64,000 nucleotides of DNA from Actinotalea solisilvae. Lineage in GTDB: Bacteria; Actinomycetota; Actinomycetes; Actinomycetales; Cellulomonadaceae. The translations under genes and the position numbers were made by a program. Positions 1 to 11,266 of the stretch are shown here, piece by piece. Location: NCBI RefSeq assembly GCF_016464425.1, contig NZ_JADDKQ010000009.1, positions 62,001 to 126,000 on the forward strand. The letters are read 5' to 3'. A model generated the notes under the pieces. That model saw only the letters and a program-made list of their open reading frames with translations, did no database searches and was not told the origin of the DNA. Each line of letters begins with the position of its first letter. Position 1 is the stretch's first letter.

Positions 1-818
1 TCGTACGCGCCCGAGCCGCCCGCACGGGCCCACTGCGGGTTGTCCCAGCCGAACGTGGGCCCGTTGTCCTGGAGCCACGACATCACCGACGTGGAGCGGT
101 TCTCGGACGTGCACAGGTCGATCGCGAGGCCCCAGCCGTGGTTCGACGTCCCCGGCGAGGCCGCGAGGCCCGGCTTGAGGGCGGCGACCCGGCGCTGGTC
201 CGCGAGGGACCGGTAGGAGTCCGTGAGGCACAGGTCGCGGCCGAAGGCGGCGCGGAAGTTGAAGTTGAGCTCGGCGAGCGCGACGGCGGCGTCGCCCCGC
301 AGGCTCTGGCCCGAGACCCACAGCTCGCACAGGTCGGACTCGGGGATGAGGCCGTTCTGTCCGGCCGGCCGGGCCTCGCCGTCGCACCCGGGCAGCGGGT
401 CGCGGTCGTAGGCACGGCTGGCCATGGCGGCGACGCGCTCGGTGCCACGGACCGCGGCGAGCACCGACGTCGCCGTCGCAGCCGCCCCGTCGCCCGCGAG
501 GACCTCGTACGCGCTCGGGTAGCCCGGGTCCGCGACCGTGACGGCCTCGACGTCGACCGTCGCGACCTCGGCCCGGTGGTCGAGGAGCGGGACCGCGATG
601 GTCGCGACGGCGAGGGCGCCGAGGACGCCCGCGCGCGGCAGCCAGGTGCGGGCGCTGCGGTGCGCCGCGCCGGTCGCCAGGACGGCGACGGCAGGCGACG
701 CGCCCGCTCGCGCGCGGCGCGAGCGGCGGGACGCCGGGGGCACGGGAGCGGTCGAGGCCGGGACGGCCTGCTCCGGGGTCGTCGAGGGGTGCGACGACCC
801 GGACCGCCCTGCCTCCAC
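1..818 (-). CDS. M15-family D-alanyl-D-alanine carboxypeptidase (3' end outside window)
   Basis: Likely exported or membrane-anchored peptidoglycan peptidase of the VanY/M15 family, trimming D-Ala from cell-wall stem peptides. The window holds about 272 residues. After a polar N-terminus rich in Ser, Pro and Arg, a hydrophobic segment (AGVLGALAVATIAVPLL, about residues 68-84) looks like a signal anchor. The zinc/active-site motif SNHGWGLAID (SxHxxGxAxD) lies near residue 223, preceded by the family block TDSYRSLADQR. The second metal-ligand block would lie beyond the window edge. The start is the GTG preceded 4 nt upstream by GGAGG. It reads away from the hemolysin pair behind a leader of roughly 130 nt in which I recognise no known riboswitch. 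Confidence 0.85.
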   Translation of the reverse strand, partial: MEAGRSGSSHPSTTPEQAVPASTAPVPPASRRSRRARAGASPAVAVLATGAAHRSARTWLPRAGVLGALAVATIAVPLLDHRAEVATVDVEAVTVADPGYPSAYEVLAGDGAAATATSVLAAVRGTERVAAMASRAYDRDPLPGCDGEARPAGQNGLIPESDLCELWVSGQSLRGDAAVALAELNFNFRAAFGRDLCLTDSYRSLADQRRVAALKPGLAASPGTSNHGWGLAIDLCTSENRSTSVMSWLQDNGPTFGWDNPQWARAGGSGAY

Positions 819-999
819 GACACCTCCGACGTCAGCGTGCGGCGATCGTTCCCGCCCTGGCCGAGCGCTCGCGCACGACCGTCGGACGACGGTGGTGGGA
901 GCGCATCCCCTCGCCGCCGGGCACAGGGGTGACCCAGGCACGACGAGAAGATGTCGAAACAGTAACGGCTGCCCGGCCAGGTTCCAAGCGCCCTTGGTC

Positions 1000-1021
1000 C
1001 CGCCCCGGACCGCCGGGGCGG
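1000..1021 (-). terminator. Hairpin after the hemolysin-family operon
   Basis: A perfect 9-bp G+C stem (CCGCCCCGG / CCGGGGCGG) with a 4-nt loop sits 6 nt past the stop codon of the gene ending at 1027. A second small hairpin (CCAAG-cgcc-CTTGG, 984-997) follows. There is no T-tract, as is common in high-G+C actinobacteria. Confidence 0.6.
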
Positions 1022-1026
1022 CGGGC

Positions 1027-2076
1027 TCAGTGCAGCTGCCCGCGCTGCATGGCGTCGCGCACCTCGCCGACGAGCTCCTCGAGGATGTCCTCGAGGAACA
1101 CGACGCCGACGACACCGCCCGCGTCCTCGTCGACGACCCGGGCGAGGTGGGTGCCCGACCGCTGCATCGCCGCGAGCGCCGCCTCGACCTCGTCCGCCGG
1201 GCCCACCTGCGCGAGAGCGCGCACGCGCCAGTCCGGCACCGGCAGGTCCCGCTCGTCCGGCCGCGCGTACAGCACGTCCTTGAGGTGGAGGTAGCCCACG
1301 GGGACGCCGGCGCCGTCGGTGACGACGAACCGGCTGAAGCCCGTGCGCGCGACGAGCCGCTCGACGTCGGCGACCGAGCAGCCGCGCTCGACCGACACGA
1401 GGGCGTCCACGGGGACCATGACGTCCGCGGCCGTGCGGTCGCTGAACTCGATGGCTCCGGTGAGCAGGCCCTGCGCGTCGTCGAGCAGGCCCTCGGCCTG
1501 CGACCGCTCGACGATCGACTGGACCTCCTGGGCGGTGAACGCCGACGCGACCTCGTCCTTGGGCTCGACGCCGAACAGCCGCAGCAGGTGGTTCGCGAGC
1601 CAGTTGAGCGCGGTGATGAGCGGGCTCACCGCCCGCGCGACCCACACCAGCGGCGGACCGAACCACAGGACCGCGCGGTCGGGCCCGGCCACCGCGAGGT
1701 TCTTGGGCACCATCTCGCCGAGGACCACGTGCAGGTACACCACGACGGCGAGCGCGACGACGAACGCGACGGGGTGCACCGCACCCTCGGGGAGGCCCGC
1801 CGCCTCGAGCGGACCCTCGATGAGGTGGGCGATCGCCGGCTCGGCCACGACGCCGAGGGACGTCGAGCAGACCGTGATGCCCAGCTGCGCGCACGCGAGC
1901 ATGAGCGAGACGTGCTCCATGGCCCACAGGACGACGCGCGCGCGGCGCGACCCCGCGGCCGCGAGCGGCTCGATCGAGCTGCGGCGCGCCGAGATGATCG
2001 CGAACTCGGCGCCGACGAAGAAGGCGTTCGCCGCGAGCAGCAGCACGCCGAGGGCGATCGCGAGGCCGGTGCTCAT
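1027..2076 (-). CDS. Hemolysin-family (CNNM/CBS) membrane protein, short form
   Basis: Member of the CNNM/CorC (TlyC, HlyC) family, whose characterised members act in Mg2+/divalent-cation homeostasis; the hemolysin name is historical. The 349-residue protein has an N-terminal DUF21/CNNM membrane domain (about 1-165), beginning with a hydrophobic helix and carrying GEMVPKNLA near residue 121. A CBS pair follows (about 205-335), ending in VFLEDILEELVGEV. The C-terminal CorC_HlyC domain present in the upstream paralogue is absent here. Its ATG overlaps the stop of that paralogue (ATGA), so the two are probably translated together and may form a heteromer. The transported substrate cannot be read from sequence. 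Confidence 0.88.
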   Translation of the reverse strand: MSTGLAIALGVLLLAANAFFVGAEFAIISARRSSIEPLAAAGSRRARVVLWAMEHVSLMLACAQLGITVCSTSLGVVAEPAIAHLIEGPLEAAGLPEGAVHPVAFVVALAVVVYLHVVLGEMVPKNLAVAGPDRAVLWFGPPLVWVARAVSPLITALNWLANHLLRLFGVEPKDEVASAFTAQEVQSIVERSQAEGLLDDAQGLLTGAIEFSDRTAADVMVPVDALVSVERGCSVADVERLVARTGFSRFVVTDGAGVPVGYLHLKDVLYARPDERDLPVPDWRVRALAQVGPADEVEAALAAMQRSGTHLARVVDEDAGGVVGVVFLEDILEELVGEVRDAMQRGQLH

Positions 2077-3395
2077 GCGCCGTCCTCGCCGTCGTGCTCG
2101 TCGGCCCGGACGCGCAGGCGCTCGACGCGCCGGCCGTCCATCTGCTCGACCTGCAGCACGACGCCCGGCACCTCGACGACGTCACCCGCGTGCGGGATGC
2201 GCCCGAGGCGCTCCATGACGAGGCCGCCGAGCGTCTCGAACGCGCCGTCGTCGGGGACCGTGAGCCCGGTGGACTCGGTGAGCTCGTCGGGCCGCAGGAG
2301 GCCGGGCACGCTCCACGAGTCGTCCGCGGTGCGGTGGACGCCCGCGCGGCGGGGGTCGTGCTCGTCGGCGACCTCGCCCACCAGCTCCTCGATGACGTCC
2401 TCGAGCGTGACGACGCCCGCGGTGCCGCCGTACTCGTCGACCACCACCGCCATCTGCATGCCGTGCTCGCGCAGCTCGACGAGGAGCGGGCCCAGGCGGA
2501 CGGTCTCGGGCACGCGCGGCGCCACGTCCATGAGCGCGGCGGCCGGGACGTCCCCGCGGCGCTCGAACGGCACCGCGACCGCCCGCCGCAGGTGCACGAG
2601 GCCGACGATGTCGTCGTGCGACGTGTCGATCACCGGGAAGCGCGAGTGCCCCGTGGCCCGGGCCCGCGCGACGACGTCGGCCGCGGTGTGGTCCCGGCGC
2701 ACGACCTCCATCCGCGTGCGGTCCGTCATCACGTCGACGGCCGTGAGCGTGTCGAGCTCGATCGAGTTGGTGAGGAGCGTCGCCGTGCCCTCGTCGAGCG
2801 TCCCGACCTCCGCGGACCGCCGCACGAGCGACGCGAGCTCCTGCGGCGAGCGGCCGCCCGAGAGCTCCTCGCGCGGCTCGACGCCGACGCGGCGCAGCAG
2901 GCCGTTCGCGCTCTCGTTGAGCACGGTGATGAGGGGGCGCAGCGCGGTGGTGAACCCGCGCTGGAGCGGCGCGACCGTCCGGGCGGTGGGCAGCGGCCGG
3001 CTCAGCGCGAGGTTCTTGGGGACGAGCTCGCCGAAGAGCATGGAGAACCCGTTGACCAGCACGATCGAGCCCACCGCGGCGATGCCCGTGGCGAGCCCCT
3101 CGGTGAGGGCGGTGCCGCCCAGCGCGTCCTCGAGCAGGCCGGCGATCGCGGGCTGCGTCGTGTAGCCGAGCAGGATCGTCGTGACGGTGATGCCGACCTG
3201 GGCCCCCGACAGCTGGGTCGAGAGCTCGGCGAGGGCACGCACGACCGAGCGGGAGCGGCGGTCGTCGCGACGCTGGTGCTCCTGGCCCACGAGGGCCGGG
3301 TCCAGCGTGACGAGCGCGAACTCCGCGGCGACGAAGATCGCGGTGCCGACCGTGAGCGCGACGCCCAGGAGGACGTAGAGCCACTCGCTCAGCAC
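2073..3395 (-). CDS. Hemolysin-family (CNNM/CBS/CorC) membrane protein, long form
   Basis: First gene of a two-gene operon of CNNM-type transporters. The 440-residue protein has a DUF21/CNNM membrane domain (about 1-190; GELVPKNLALS is conserved), two CBS motifs (about 205-335, with VVTLEDVIEELVGEV) and a C-terminal CorC_HlyC domain (about 350-430, with ETLGGLVMERLGRIP). The full set of family domains is present. A putative -10 (TATGCT, minus strand, 3488-3493) lies about 93 nt upstream in the region shared with the divergent response-regulator gene. Family assignment is firm; the role in cation efflux is inferred from the family. Confidence 0.9.
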   Translation of the reverse strand: MLSEWLYVLLGVALTVGTAIFVAAEFALVTLDPALVGQEHQRRDDRRSRSVVRALAELSTQLSGAQVGITVTTILLGYTTQPAIAGLLEDALGGTALTEGLATGIAAVGSIVLVNGFSMLFGELVPKNLALSRPLPTARTVAPLQRGFTTALRPLITVLNESANGLLRRVGVEPREELSGGRSPQELASLVRRSAEVGTLDEGTATLLTNSIELDTLTAVDVMTDRTRMEVVRRDHTAADVVARARATGHSRFPVIDTSHDDIVGLVHLRRAVAVPFERRGDVPAAALMDVAPRVPETVRLGPLLVELREHGMQMAVVVDEYGGTAGVVTLEDVIEELVGEVADEHDPRRAGVHRTADDSWSVPGLLRPDELTESTGLTVPDDGAFETLGGLVMERLGRIPHAGDVVEVPGVVLQVEQMDGRRVERLRVRADEHDGEDGA

Positions 3396-3517
3396 GGGGC
3401 GCCGGTCGGCGGGAGGGACGGGACGTGGGGTGAGCCGGCACTGTCAGCGCAGCGCCGGCCCGGACTCGGGCTCGTCATCGTCCCGTCAGCATAACCGCCT
3501 GTGCCACGCTAGGCCCC

Positions 3518-4234
3518 ATGGCACCGAGCAGGCCGGAGCAGGCAGCGCCCGTGATCCTCGTGGTCGAGGACGAGCCCGCGATCGCGACCGCGGTCGCCCA
3601 TCGCATGACCGCCGAGGGCTGGCGCGTCGAGATCGCGGGCGACGGACCGAGCGGCGTCGCCGCGGCGAGCCGGCTCGACCCGGACGTCGTCGTGCTCGAC
3701 GTCATGCTCCCCGGCCTCGACGGGCTCGAGGTGTGCCGCCGCATCCAGCGCGAGCGCCCGGTCCCGGTGATCATGCTCACCGCGCGCGACGACGAGACCG
3801 ACATGCTCGTCGGCCTCGGGGTCGGCGCGGACGACTACATGACCAAGCCCTTCTCCATGCGCGAGCTGGTCGCGCGGACCAAGGCCCTGCTGCGCCGGGT
3901 CGAGCGGTCCGCCCAGCTCGCCGAGAGCGCGCCGACCGAGCCCGCGCTCGAGGTCGGCGACGTCGTCATCGACCGTGCGCAGCGGCGGGTGTCCCGGGCG
4001 GGCGCGGTCGTCCACCTCACGCCCACGGAGTTCGACCTCCTCGTGACGCTCGCGCAGACGCCGCGCACCGTCCTCACGCGCGAGCGCCTGCTCGCCGAGG
4101 TGTGGGACTGGGTGGACGCGTCGGGCACGCGCACGGTGGACTCGCACGTCAAGGCGCTGCGCCGCAAGCTCGGGCCCGACCTCATCCGCACCGTCCACGG
4201 GGTCGGCTACGCGTTCGAGCCTGTCGGCGTCTGA
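3518..4234 (+). CDS. OmpR-family response regulator
   Basis: DNA-binding response regulator, 238 residues. The receiver domain (about 8-125) has the acidic pair in VEDEP, phosphoacceptor Asp61 in VVLDVMLPG, the conserved Thr in MLTAR and the Lys in MTKPF. The C-terminal winged-helix Trans_reg_C domain (about 145-235) ends in the typical RTVHGVGYAFEP. The sensor kinase follows one base after the stop, so they are a cognate pair. A CACGCT hexamer 7 nt before the ATG suggests a leaderless transcript. The target genes are unknown; the ABC transporter downstream of the kinase is the obvious candidate. Confidence 0.92.
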   Translation: MAPSRPEQAAPVILVVEDEPAIATAVAHRMTAEGWRVEIAGDGPSGVAAASRLDPDVVVLDVMLPGLDGLEVCRRIQRERPVPVIMLTARDDETDMLVGLGVGADDYMTKPFSMRELVARTKALLRRVERSAQLAESAPTEPALEVGDVVIDRAQRRVSRAGAVVHLTPTEFDLLVTLAQTPRTVLTRERLLAEVWDWVDASGTRTVDSHVKALRRKLGPDLIRTVHGVGYAFEPVGV

Positions 4235-4235
4235 G

Positions 4236-5297
4236 GTGCCGACGCCGCGCCACGCCGGTCGCGGCCGGCTCCCCGACGTACGTCCGCTGGACCGCTTCTC
4301 GACGATCAAGATCAAGCTCGGGGTGCTCGTCGCGGCCAGCGTGACGCTCAGCGCGTTCATCACCTGGCTGGGGCTCTACAACCACCTCGGCCCCTCCCGC
4401 ACGCTCCCCCTCGCCGTCCTCGTCTCCCTGCTGGCGGTGCAGGTGCTCGCGCGCGGCATGACGTCGCCGCTGCGGGACATGACGGCGGCGGCGCGCTCGA
4501 TGGCGTCCGGCGACTACTCCCAGCGGGTGCGCGCGACGAGCCGCGACGAGGTCGGCCAGCTCGCCGAGGCCTTCAACACCATGGCGCGCGACCTGGAGCA
4601 GGTCGACCTGCTCCGCCGCGAGATGGTCGCCAACGTCTCGCACGAGCTCCGCACCCCGGTCACGGCGCTGCGGGCGCAGCTCGAGAACATGGTCGACGGG
4701 GTGAGCGAGCCCGACGAGGAGTCGCTCCAGGCCGCGCTGTCGCAGACCGAGCGGCTCGGCCGGCTCGTGACGTACCTGCTCGACCTGTCGCGCATCGAGG
4801 CGGGCGCCGTCGGTCTCGACGTCGCGGACGTCCCGCTGGCGGAGTTCCTCCGGGACGCCGCCGCGGCGACCGAGCCGCTCGCCGCCCCCAAGGAGCTGCG
4901 CCTGGTCACCGAGGTGCACCCCCCGGGGCTCACGGTGCCGGCCGACGCCGAGCGGCTGCACCAGGTGGTCGCGAACCTGCTGCACAACGCCGTGCGCCAC
5001 TCCCCCGTGGGCGGCGAGATCCGGGTCGAGGCGCGGCGCGCCGGGAACCACGTCGTCATCGACGTCGCCGACGAGGGGCCGGGCATCCCGCGCTCGGACC
5101 GCGACCAGGTCTTCGAGCGGTTCAGCCGGGGCAACGCGCCCGCGCAGACCGGCCACGAGAGCACGGGCGGGACCGGCCTCGGCCTCGCGATCGTCCGGTG
5201 GGCCGTCCAGCTGCACGGCGGGACGGTGCGCGTCGCCGACTCGGCGCACGGCTGCATCATGCGCGTCAGTCTGCCCACGGGGCGGATCGCGGCGTGA
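4236..5297 (+). CDS. Sensor histidine kinase with minimal extracytoplasmic loop
   Basis: Membrane histidine kinase, 353 residues, partner of the preceding regulator (1-nt gap). Two transmembrane helices (about residues 26-46 and 57-74) are separated by only about ten residues, then come a HAMP domain (about 75-128), HisKA with the phosphoacceptor His136 in NVSHELRTP, and a HATPase_c domain (N box NLLHNAVRHS, G1 DEGPGIP, G2 GTGLGLAIV). The tiny external loop is typical of intramembrane-sensing kinases, which often answer envelope or antibiotic stress and work with an adjacent ABC transporter; such a transporter follows. The GTG start is the only one that keeps both membrane helices and the coupling. 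Confidence 0.9.
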   Translation: MPTPRHAGRGRLPDVRPLDRFSTIKIKLGVLVAASVTLSAFITWLGLYNHLGPSRTLPLAVLVSLLAVQVLARGMTSPLRDMTAAARSMASGDYSQRVRATSRDEVGQLAEAFNTMARDLEQVDLLRREMVANVSHELRTPVTALRAQLENMVDGVSEPDEESLQAALSQTERLGRLVTYLLDLSRIEAGAVGLDVADVPLAEFLRDAAAATEPLAAPKELRLVTEVHPPGLTVPADAERLHQVVANLLHNAVRHSPVGGEIRVEARRAGNHVVIDVADEGPGIPRSDRDQVFERFSRGNAPAQTGHESTGGTGLGLAIVRWAVQLHGGTVRVADSAHGCIMRVSLPTGRIAA

Positions 5298-5302
5298 GTT
5301 GC

Positions 5303-5337
5303 TTGTTCTAGAGCGATGCAAACAATAGGGTGGCGCC
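5303..5337 (+). promoter_or_regulatory. Leaderless promoter of the ABC transporter operon
   Basis: TTGTTC (5303-5308), 17 bp, TAGGGT (5326-5331), then exactly 6 nt to the ATG. This predicts transcription starting at or next to the start codon. TTGTT/AACAA arms (5303-5307 and 5321-5325) inside it could form a small operator. It gives the transporter a promoter separate from the two-component genes. Confidence 0.65.
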
Positions 5338-6317
<980 letters not shown>

Positions 6318-6321
<4 letters not shown>

Positions 6322-7136
6322 TCGCCGCCCTGCGGTCCGAGTACCGCAAGCTCGTCACGACCCGCATGTGGTGGGTCCTGCTCCTGTGCATGGGCCTGTA
6401 CATGGCCTTCCTCGGCGCCGTGATGGCGTTCGTCCTCACCGAGGAGGGCGCGGGCGGCATGACGGCGGGCATGGGCGGCGAGCCCGTGCCGCCGCTGCCC
6501 GCCGAGGACCTCGTCCGCACCGTCTACACGCTCGCGCCCGCGCTCGGCTACGTCTTCCCGGTCATCGTCGGGGCGCTCGCGGTGACCAACGAGTTCCGGC
6601 ACATGACCATCACCCCGACGCTCCTCGCGGAGCCCCGGCGCAGCCTCGTGCTCGGCGCGAAGCTCGCCGCCAGCCTGCCCGTCGGCGTGCTCTTCGGGAT
6701 CGTCGGGACGGCGGCGACCGTCGCCACCGGCGCCGCCGTGCTCGCCCTGCGCGGCGAGCCCGTCCTGCTCGGCGACCCGGACGTGCTCCTCACCCTCGCG
6801 CGGTCGGTGCTCGTGCTCACGGTGTGGGCGATGGTGGGCGTCGGGTTCGGGGCGGCGATGCCGAACCAGGTCGCGGCCATCGTCGTCCTGCTCGCCTTCA
6901 CGCAGTTCGTCGAGCCGCTCCTGCGCCTGTTCCTCGGCTCGTTCGAGCCGACGGCGGGCATCGTGCGCTGGCTCCCGGGCGCCGCCGGCGAGGCGGTCAC
7001 GGGCGCGAGCTTCTACGCGTCCTCCGGGATCGGCGACCTCGTGCCGTGGTGGCAGGGCCTGCTCGCGCTCGTGGCCTACGGCCTCGTCCTCGCCGCGATC
7101 GGGCGGATGACCGCGCTGCGGCGCGACATCACCTGA
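6318..7136 (+). CDS. ABC transporter permease (ABC-2 type)
   Basis: Membrane subunit for the preceding ATPase, 272 residues. It begins [18 protein letters not shown], the cytoplasmic N-terminus typical of ABC-2 permeases, then has about six hydrophobic segments (for example [32 protein letters not shown] and the late segment [13 protein letters not shown]). [17 protein letters not shown] matches the conserved cytoplasmic loop of this permease group. The GTG start overlaps the ATPase stop; no other start preserves the first membrane helix. The substrate is not predictable. Confidence 0.88.
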
Positions 7137-7210
7137 CGGGAGCGCGCGGCGGCGGCCCGGCGCGCCCGCGACCCGCCGTCGCCGCGACGGTGGTGACCCG
7201 AGAAATCGCC

Positions 7211-7221
7211 TAGGGTGGACC
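7211..7221 (+). promoter_or_regulatory. -10 element of kgd (leaderless type)
   Basis: TAGGGT ends 5 nt before the GTG start of kgd, so the mRNA probably begins at the start codon. No Shine-Dalgarno sequence precedes this GTG. This supports it over the GTG 57 nt downstream. Confidence 0.6.
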
Positions 7222-10200
7222 GTGAGCGGATCGGTGTCAACGGTCCGAGGTCCCGTGGTGGAAGTGGGCGATCCTGGCGTGTCCCAGAAGGCGGAGTCCG
7301 ATGCCGTGCGAGCGGCCTTCGGTGCCAACCAGTGGCTGGTGGACGAGCTCTACGAGCAGTACCTGACCGACAAGGACGCCGTCGACCCGGCGTGGTGGGA
7401 CTTCTTCGAGGACTACCGCCCGCGCGGCGAGGGTGGCGACGGCGGCGGCACGTCCGGGGACGGCACGACCCAGGCGCCGACGGCGCCCGCGCGGCCGGCC
7501 ACCCCCGGCGCCGCCACCCCAGGCACGTCGGAGACCGGAGCCACGGCGACGAGCGCAGGCTCGTCGGAGACCGCGGGCACGCCGCGCCCGCCCGCGTCGG
7601 AGCAGGCCGCCCCCGCGGCGCCCGCCGCCGCCCCCGCCCCCGCTCCGGCGGACGCGCCCTCGGCACCGCAGGCGGCGTCCGCCCCCGCGGGCCTGGACGA
7701 GCGCCCGGCGCCCGCGGCGCAGGCGCAGCGCTCGCCGGCGCAGGCGACGTCGCGCACCCCGCGCGAGCCGGCCGCCGACCCGCACCGCGTGCCGGTCGCG
7801 TCGGCGACCCCCGCGACGGCGCCGTACGCCGAGGTGGCCGTCGCCGGCACCGACGAGCCCGAGGCGGTCCCCGACCCCACGGTCGAGAAGCTGCGCGGCC
7901 CGGCCGCGCGCGTCGTCACCAACATGGAGGCGAGCCTCGAGGTCCCCACGGCGACCTCGGTGCGCGCGGTCCCGGCCAAGCTCATGGTCGACAACCGCAT
8001 CGTCATCAACAACCACCTCGCGCGCAGCCGCGGCGGGAAGGTCTCGTTCACGCACCTCATCGGCTTCGCGGTCGTCGAGGCGCTCGCGGACATGCCCGCG
8101 ATGAACGCGTCCTACACCCAGCTCGACGGCAAGCCGGCGGTCGTCCAGCCGGGCGCCGTCAACTTCGGCCTCGCCATCGACCTGGCCAAGCCGGACGGCA
8201 CCCGCCAGCTCCTGGTCCCCTCGATCAAGAGCGCGGACCGGATGGACTTCGGCCAGTTCGTGGCCGCCTACGAGGACCTCGTGCGCCGCGCGCGGACCAA
8301 CAAGCTCGGGGTGGACGACTTCGCGGGCACCACGATCTCGCTGACGAACCCCGGCACCATCGGCACGGTCCACTCCGTGCCGCGGCTCATGGCCGGCCAG
8401 GGCACCATCATCGGCGTCGGCGCGATGGACTACCCCGCCGAGTTCCAGGGCGCGTCGGACGAGCAGCTCGCGCGCCTCGGCATCTCCAAGGTGCTGACCC
8501 TCACGTCGACCTACGACCACCGCATCATCCAGGGCGCCCAGTCGGGCGACTTCCTGCGGATCGTCAGCGCGAAGCTGCTCGGCGAGGGCGGCTTCTACGA
8601 CCGCGTCTTCACCGCGATGCGCGTGCCGTACGAGCCGGTGCGGTGGGTCCGCGACAACACCGTCGACCAGGACACCGAGCTGGCCAAGCCCGCGCGCATC
8701 GCCGAGCTCATCCACTCCTACCGCTCGCGCGGGCACCTGCTGGCCGAGACGGACCCGCTGGCCTACCGCCAGCGCAAGCACCCGGACCTGGACATCCAGA
8801 ACCACGGCCTCACCCTGTGGGACCTCGACCGGGTGTTCCCGACCGCGGGCTTCACGGGCAAGCCCAAGGCCAAGCTGCGCGACATCCTCGGCCTGCTGCG
8901 CGACTCGTACTGCCGCACGATCGGCATCGAGTACATGCACCTGCAGGACCCGCGCCAGCGGCGCTGGCTCCAGGAGCGCCTCGAGTCCGGGTACGCGCGC
9001 ACGCCGCGCGAGGACCAGCTGCGCATCCTGCGCCGCCTCAACGCCGCGGAGGCGTTCGAGACGTTCCTCCAGACCAAGTTCGTCGGGCAGAAGCGCTTCT
9101 CGCTCGAGGGCGGCGAGTCGCTCATCCCGCTGCTCGACGCCGTCCTGTCGCGCGCCGCCGAGAACGGGCTCGACGAGGTCTGCATCGGCATGTCGCACCG
9201 CGGGCGCCTCAACGTCCTCGCGAACCTCGCGGGCAAGAGCTACGGGCAGATCTTCAAGGAGTTCGAGGGCAACCAGGACCCCAAGAGCGTCCAGGGCTCG
9301 GGCGACGTCAAGTACCACCTCGGCACCGAGGGCACGTTCACGGCCGAGTCCGGCGCGACCACGAAGGTCTACCTCGCCGCCAACCCGTCGCACCTCGAGG
9401 CGGTCGACCCGGTGCTCGAGGGCATCGTGCGCGCCAAGCAGGACCGGATCGACCTGGGCGGCGACGGCTTCTCCGTGCTGCCCATCCTCATCCACGGGGA
9501 CGCGGCGTTCGCGGGCCAGGGCGTCGTCGTGGAGACGCTCAACCTCGCCCAGCTGCGCGGCTACCGCACGGGCGGCACGGTCCACGTCATCGTCAACAAC
9601 CAGGTCGGCTTCACCACCGGCCCCTCGTCGTCGCGCTCGTCGCAGTACGCGACCGACGTCGCCAAGGGGCTCCAGGTGCCCGTCTTCCACGTCAACGGGG
9701 ACGACCCCGAGGCGTGCGTGCGGGTCGCCGAGCTCGCGTTCGAGTTCCGCGAGCAGTTCGACCGCGACGTGATCATCGACATGATCTGCTACCGCCGCCG
9801 TGGCCACAACGAGGGCGACGACCCTTCGATGACCCAGCCGCTCATGTACAACCTCATCGAGGGCAAGCGCTCGGCGCGCAAGCTCTACACCGAGGCGCTC
9901 GTGAGCCGCGGGGACATCACGGTCGACGAGGCCGCGCAGGTGCTGCAGGACTACCAGAACCAGCTCGAGCGGGTCTTCACCGAGACGCGCGAGGGCGCCT
10001 ACACGCCGCCGGCCTCGACCGAGCCCGTCGCGGGCCTCGAGCGGCCCGAGTCGCAGCGCGAGGACGCCGGCACCATGGTCGGCTGGCGGACCGCCGTCGA
10101 CGCCGAGGTGCTCGAGCGGATCGGGCGCGCCCACGTGCGACCGCCGGCCGGGTTCACGGTGCACCCCAAGCTCGAGCAGCTCCTCGCCAAGCGCGAGCAG

Positions 10201-11238
10201 ATGTCCCGCGAGGGCGGCATCGACTGGGGCTACGGCGAGCTGCTCGCGTTCGGCTCCCTGCTCGTCGAGGGCACGCCCGTGCGCCTCGCGGGGCAGGACT
10301 CGCGCCGCGGCACGTTCGTCCAGCGCCACGCGGTCCTGCACGACCGCCGCACGGGCGCCGAGTGGACGCCGCTCGTCTACCTCTCGAGCGACCAGGCGAA
10401 GTTCTGGGTCTACGACTCGTCGCTGTCCGAGTTCGCGGCGATGGGCTTCGAGTACGGGTACTCCGTCGAGCGGCCCGACGCGCTCGTGCTCTGGGAGGCG
10501 CAGTTCGGCGACTTCGTCAACGGCGCGCAGACGATCATCGACGAGTTCATCTCGTCGGCCGAGCAGAAGTGGGGCCAGCGCTCGTCCGTCGTGCTGCTGC
10601 TCCCCCACGGGTTCGAGGGCCAGGGCCCCGACCACTCGTCCGCCCGCATCGAGCGGTTCCTCCAGCTGTGCGCGGAGGAGAACATGACGGTCGCGGCGCC
10701 CAGCACGCCCGCGTCGTACTTCCACCTGCTGCGTCGCCAGGCGTACGACCGCCCGCGCCGCCCGCTCGTCGTGGCGACGCCGAAGTCGATGCTCCGCCTC
10801 AAGGCGGCGGCCTCGCCCGTCGAGGACTTCACGAGCGGCACCTTCCGGCCCGTCCTGCCCGAGCAGCACCTGGGCGACGCCGGCCGCGTCGACCGGGTCC
10901 TCCTGTGCGCGGGCAAGGTCTACTACGACCTGCTCGCGCAGCGGGTCAAGGCCGAGGACGACCGCACCGCGATCGTCCGGCTCGAGCAGCTCTACCCGCT
11001 CGACGTCGACGGGCTGACCGCGGCGGTCCGCGCGTTCGGCGACGCCGAGGTGGTCTGGGTGCAGGAGGAGCCGGCGAACCAGGGCGCCTGGACCTTCCTC
11101 GCCCCGAAGCTCGAGGCGGCCCTCGGGCGTCCGACGCGTCGCGTCTCGCGCCGGGAGTCGGCATCGCCCGCCGCGGGCTCGAGCAAGACCCACGCGAGCG
11201 AGCAGACGGCGCTGGTCGAGGAGGCCTTCGCGCGCTGA
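7222..11238 (+). CDS. kgd: Multifunctional 2-oxoglutarate decarboxylase / dehydrogenase E1-E2o fusion
   Basis: Actinobacterial 2-oxoglutarate metabolism enzyme, 1338 residues, fusing an E2o-like succinyltransferase to the thiamine-diphosphate-dependent E1o of the TCA cycle. Order: the short E1o N-terminal helix segment ([18 protein letters not shown], about 33), a long Ala/Pro linker (about 75-215), the acyltransferase domain (about 220-470, active-site region [16 protein letters not shown] near 431), then E1o (about 480-1330) with [13 protein letters not shown], the ThDP/Mg2+ segment [17 protein letters not shown] and [12 protein letters not shown] near 864. There is no lipoyl domain, as expected, because these proteins use the lipoyl domain of the shared E2. 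In relatives GarA/OdhI inhibits the E1o part. Confidence 0.96.
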   Translation: MSGSVSTVRGPVVEVGDPGVSQKAESDAVRAAFGANQWLVDELYEQYLTDKDAVDPAWWDFFEDYRPRGEGGDGGGTSGDGTTQAPTAPARPATPGAATPGTSETGATATSAGSSETAGTPRPPASEQAAPAAPAAAPAPAPADAPSAPQAASAPAGLDERPAPAAQAQRSPAQATSRTPREPAADPHRVPVASATPATAPYAEVAVAGTDEPEAVPDPTVEKLRGPAARVVTNMEASLEVPTATSVRAVPAKLMVDNRIVINNHLARSRGGKVSFTHLIGFAVVEALADMPAMNASYTQLDGKPAVVQPGAVNFGLAIDLAKPDGTRQLLVPSIKSADRMDFGQFVAAYEDLVRRARTNKLGVDDFAGTTISLTNPGTIGTVHSVPRLMAGQGTIIGVGAMDYPAEFQGASDEQLARLGISKVLTLTSTYDHRIIQGAQSGDFLRIVSAKLLGEGGFYDRVFTAMRVPYEPVRWVRDNTVDQDTELAKPARIAELIHSYRSRGHLLAETDPLAYRQRKHPDLDIQNHGLTLWDLDRVFPTAGFTGKPKAKLRDILGLLRDSYCRTIGIEYMHLQDPRQRRWLQERLESGYARTPREDQLRILRRLNAAEAFETFLQTKFVGQKRFSLEGGESLIPLLDAVLSRAAENGLDEVCIGMSHRGRLNVLANLAGKSYGQIFKEFEGNQDPKSVQGSGDVKYHLGTEGTFTAESGATTKVYLAANPSHLEAVDPVLEGIVRAKQDRIDLGGDGFSVLPILIHGDAAFAGQGVVVETLNLAQLRGYRTGGTVHVIVNNQVGFTTGPSSSRSSQYATDVAKGLQVPVFHVNGDDPEACVRVAELAFEFREQFDRDVIIDMICYRRRGHNEGDDPSMTQPLMYNLIEGKRSARKLYTEALVSRGDITVDEAAQVLQDYQNQLERVFTETREGAYTPPASTEPVAGLERPESQREDAGTMVGWRTAVDAEVLERIGRAHVRPPAGFTVHPKLEQLLAKREQMSREGGIDWGYGELLAFGSLLVEGTPVRLAGQDSRRGTFVQRHAVLHDRRTGAEWTPLVYLSSDQAKFWVYDSSLSEFAAMGFEYGYSVERPDALVLWEAQFGDFVNGAQTIIDEFISSAEQKWGQRSSVVLLLPHGFEGQGPDHSSARIERFLQLCAEENMTVAAPSTPASYFHLLRRQAYDRPRRPLVVATPKSMLRLKAAASPVEDFTSGTFRPVLPEQHLGDAGRVDRVLLCAGKVYYDLLAQRVKAEDDRTAIVRLEQLYPLDVDGLTAAVRAFGDAEVVWVQEEPANQGAWTFLAPKLEAALGRPTRRVSRRESASPAAGSSKTHASEQTALVEEAFAR

Positions 11239-11266
11239 GGCAAGGCCGCCGGCCGCCGTCGTGCCC

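Noticed and set aside
819-999. c-di-AMP (ydaO) riboswitch before the M15 peptidase gene
   Set aside because: Wall-hydrolase genes of Actinobacteria often have one and the leader is long enough, but I could not find the conserved core segments in the right order.
83-2185. A 700-codon open frame on the minus strand across the left end
   Set aside because: It is a shadow frame of the M15 and hemolysin genes; its product is Arg/Pro/Ala-rich with no domain, whereas the overlapping frames show clear family motifs.
1027-3395. Virulence-type hemolysin
   Set aside because: The name is historical; domain content is CNNM-CBS(-CorC), pointing to cation homeostasis.
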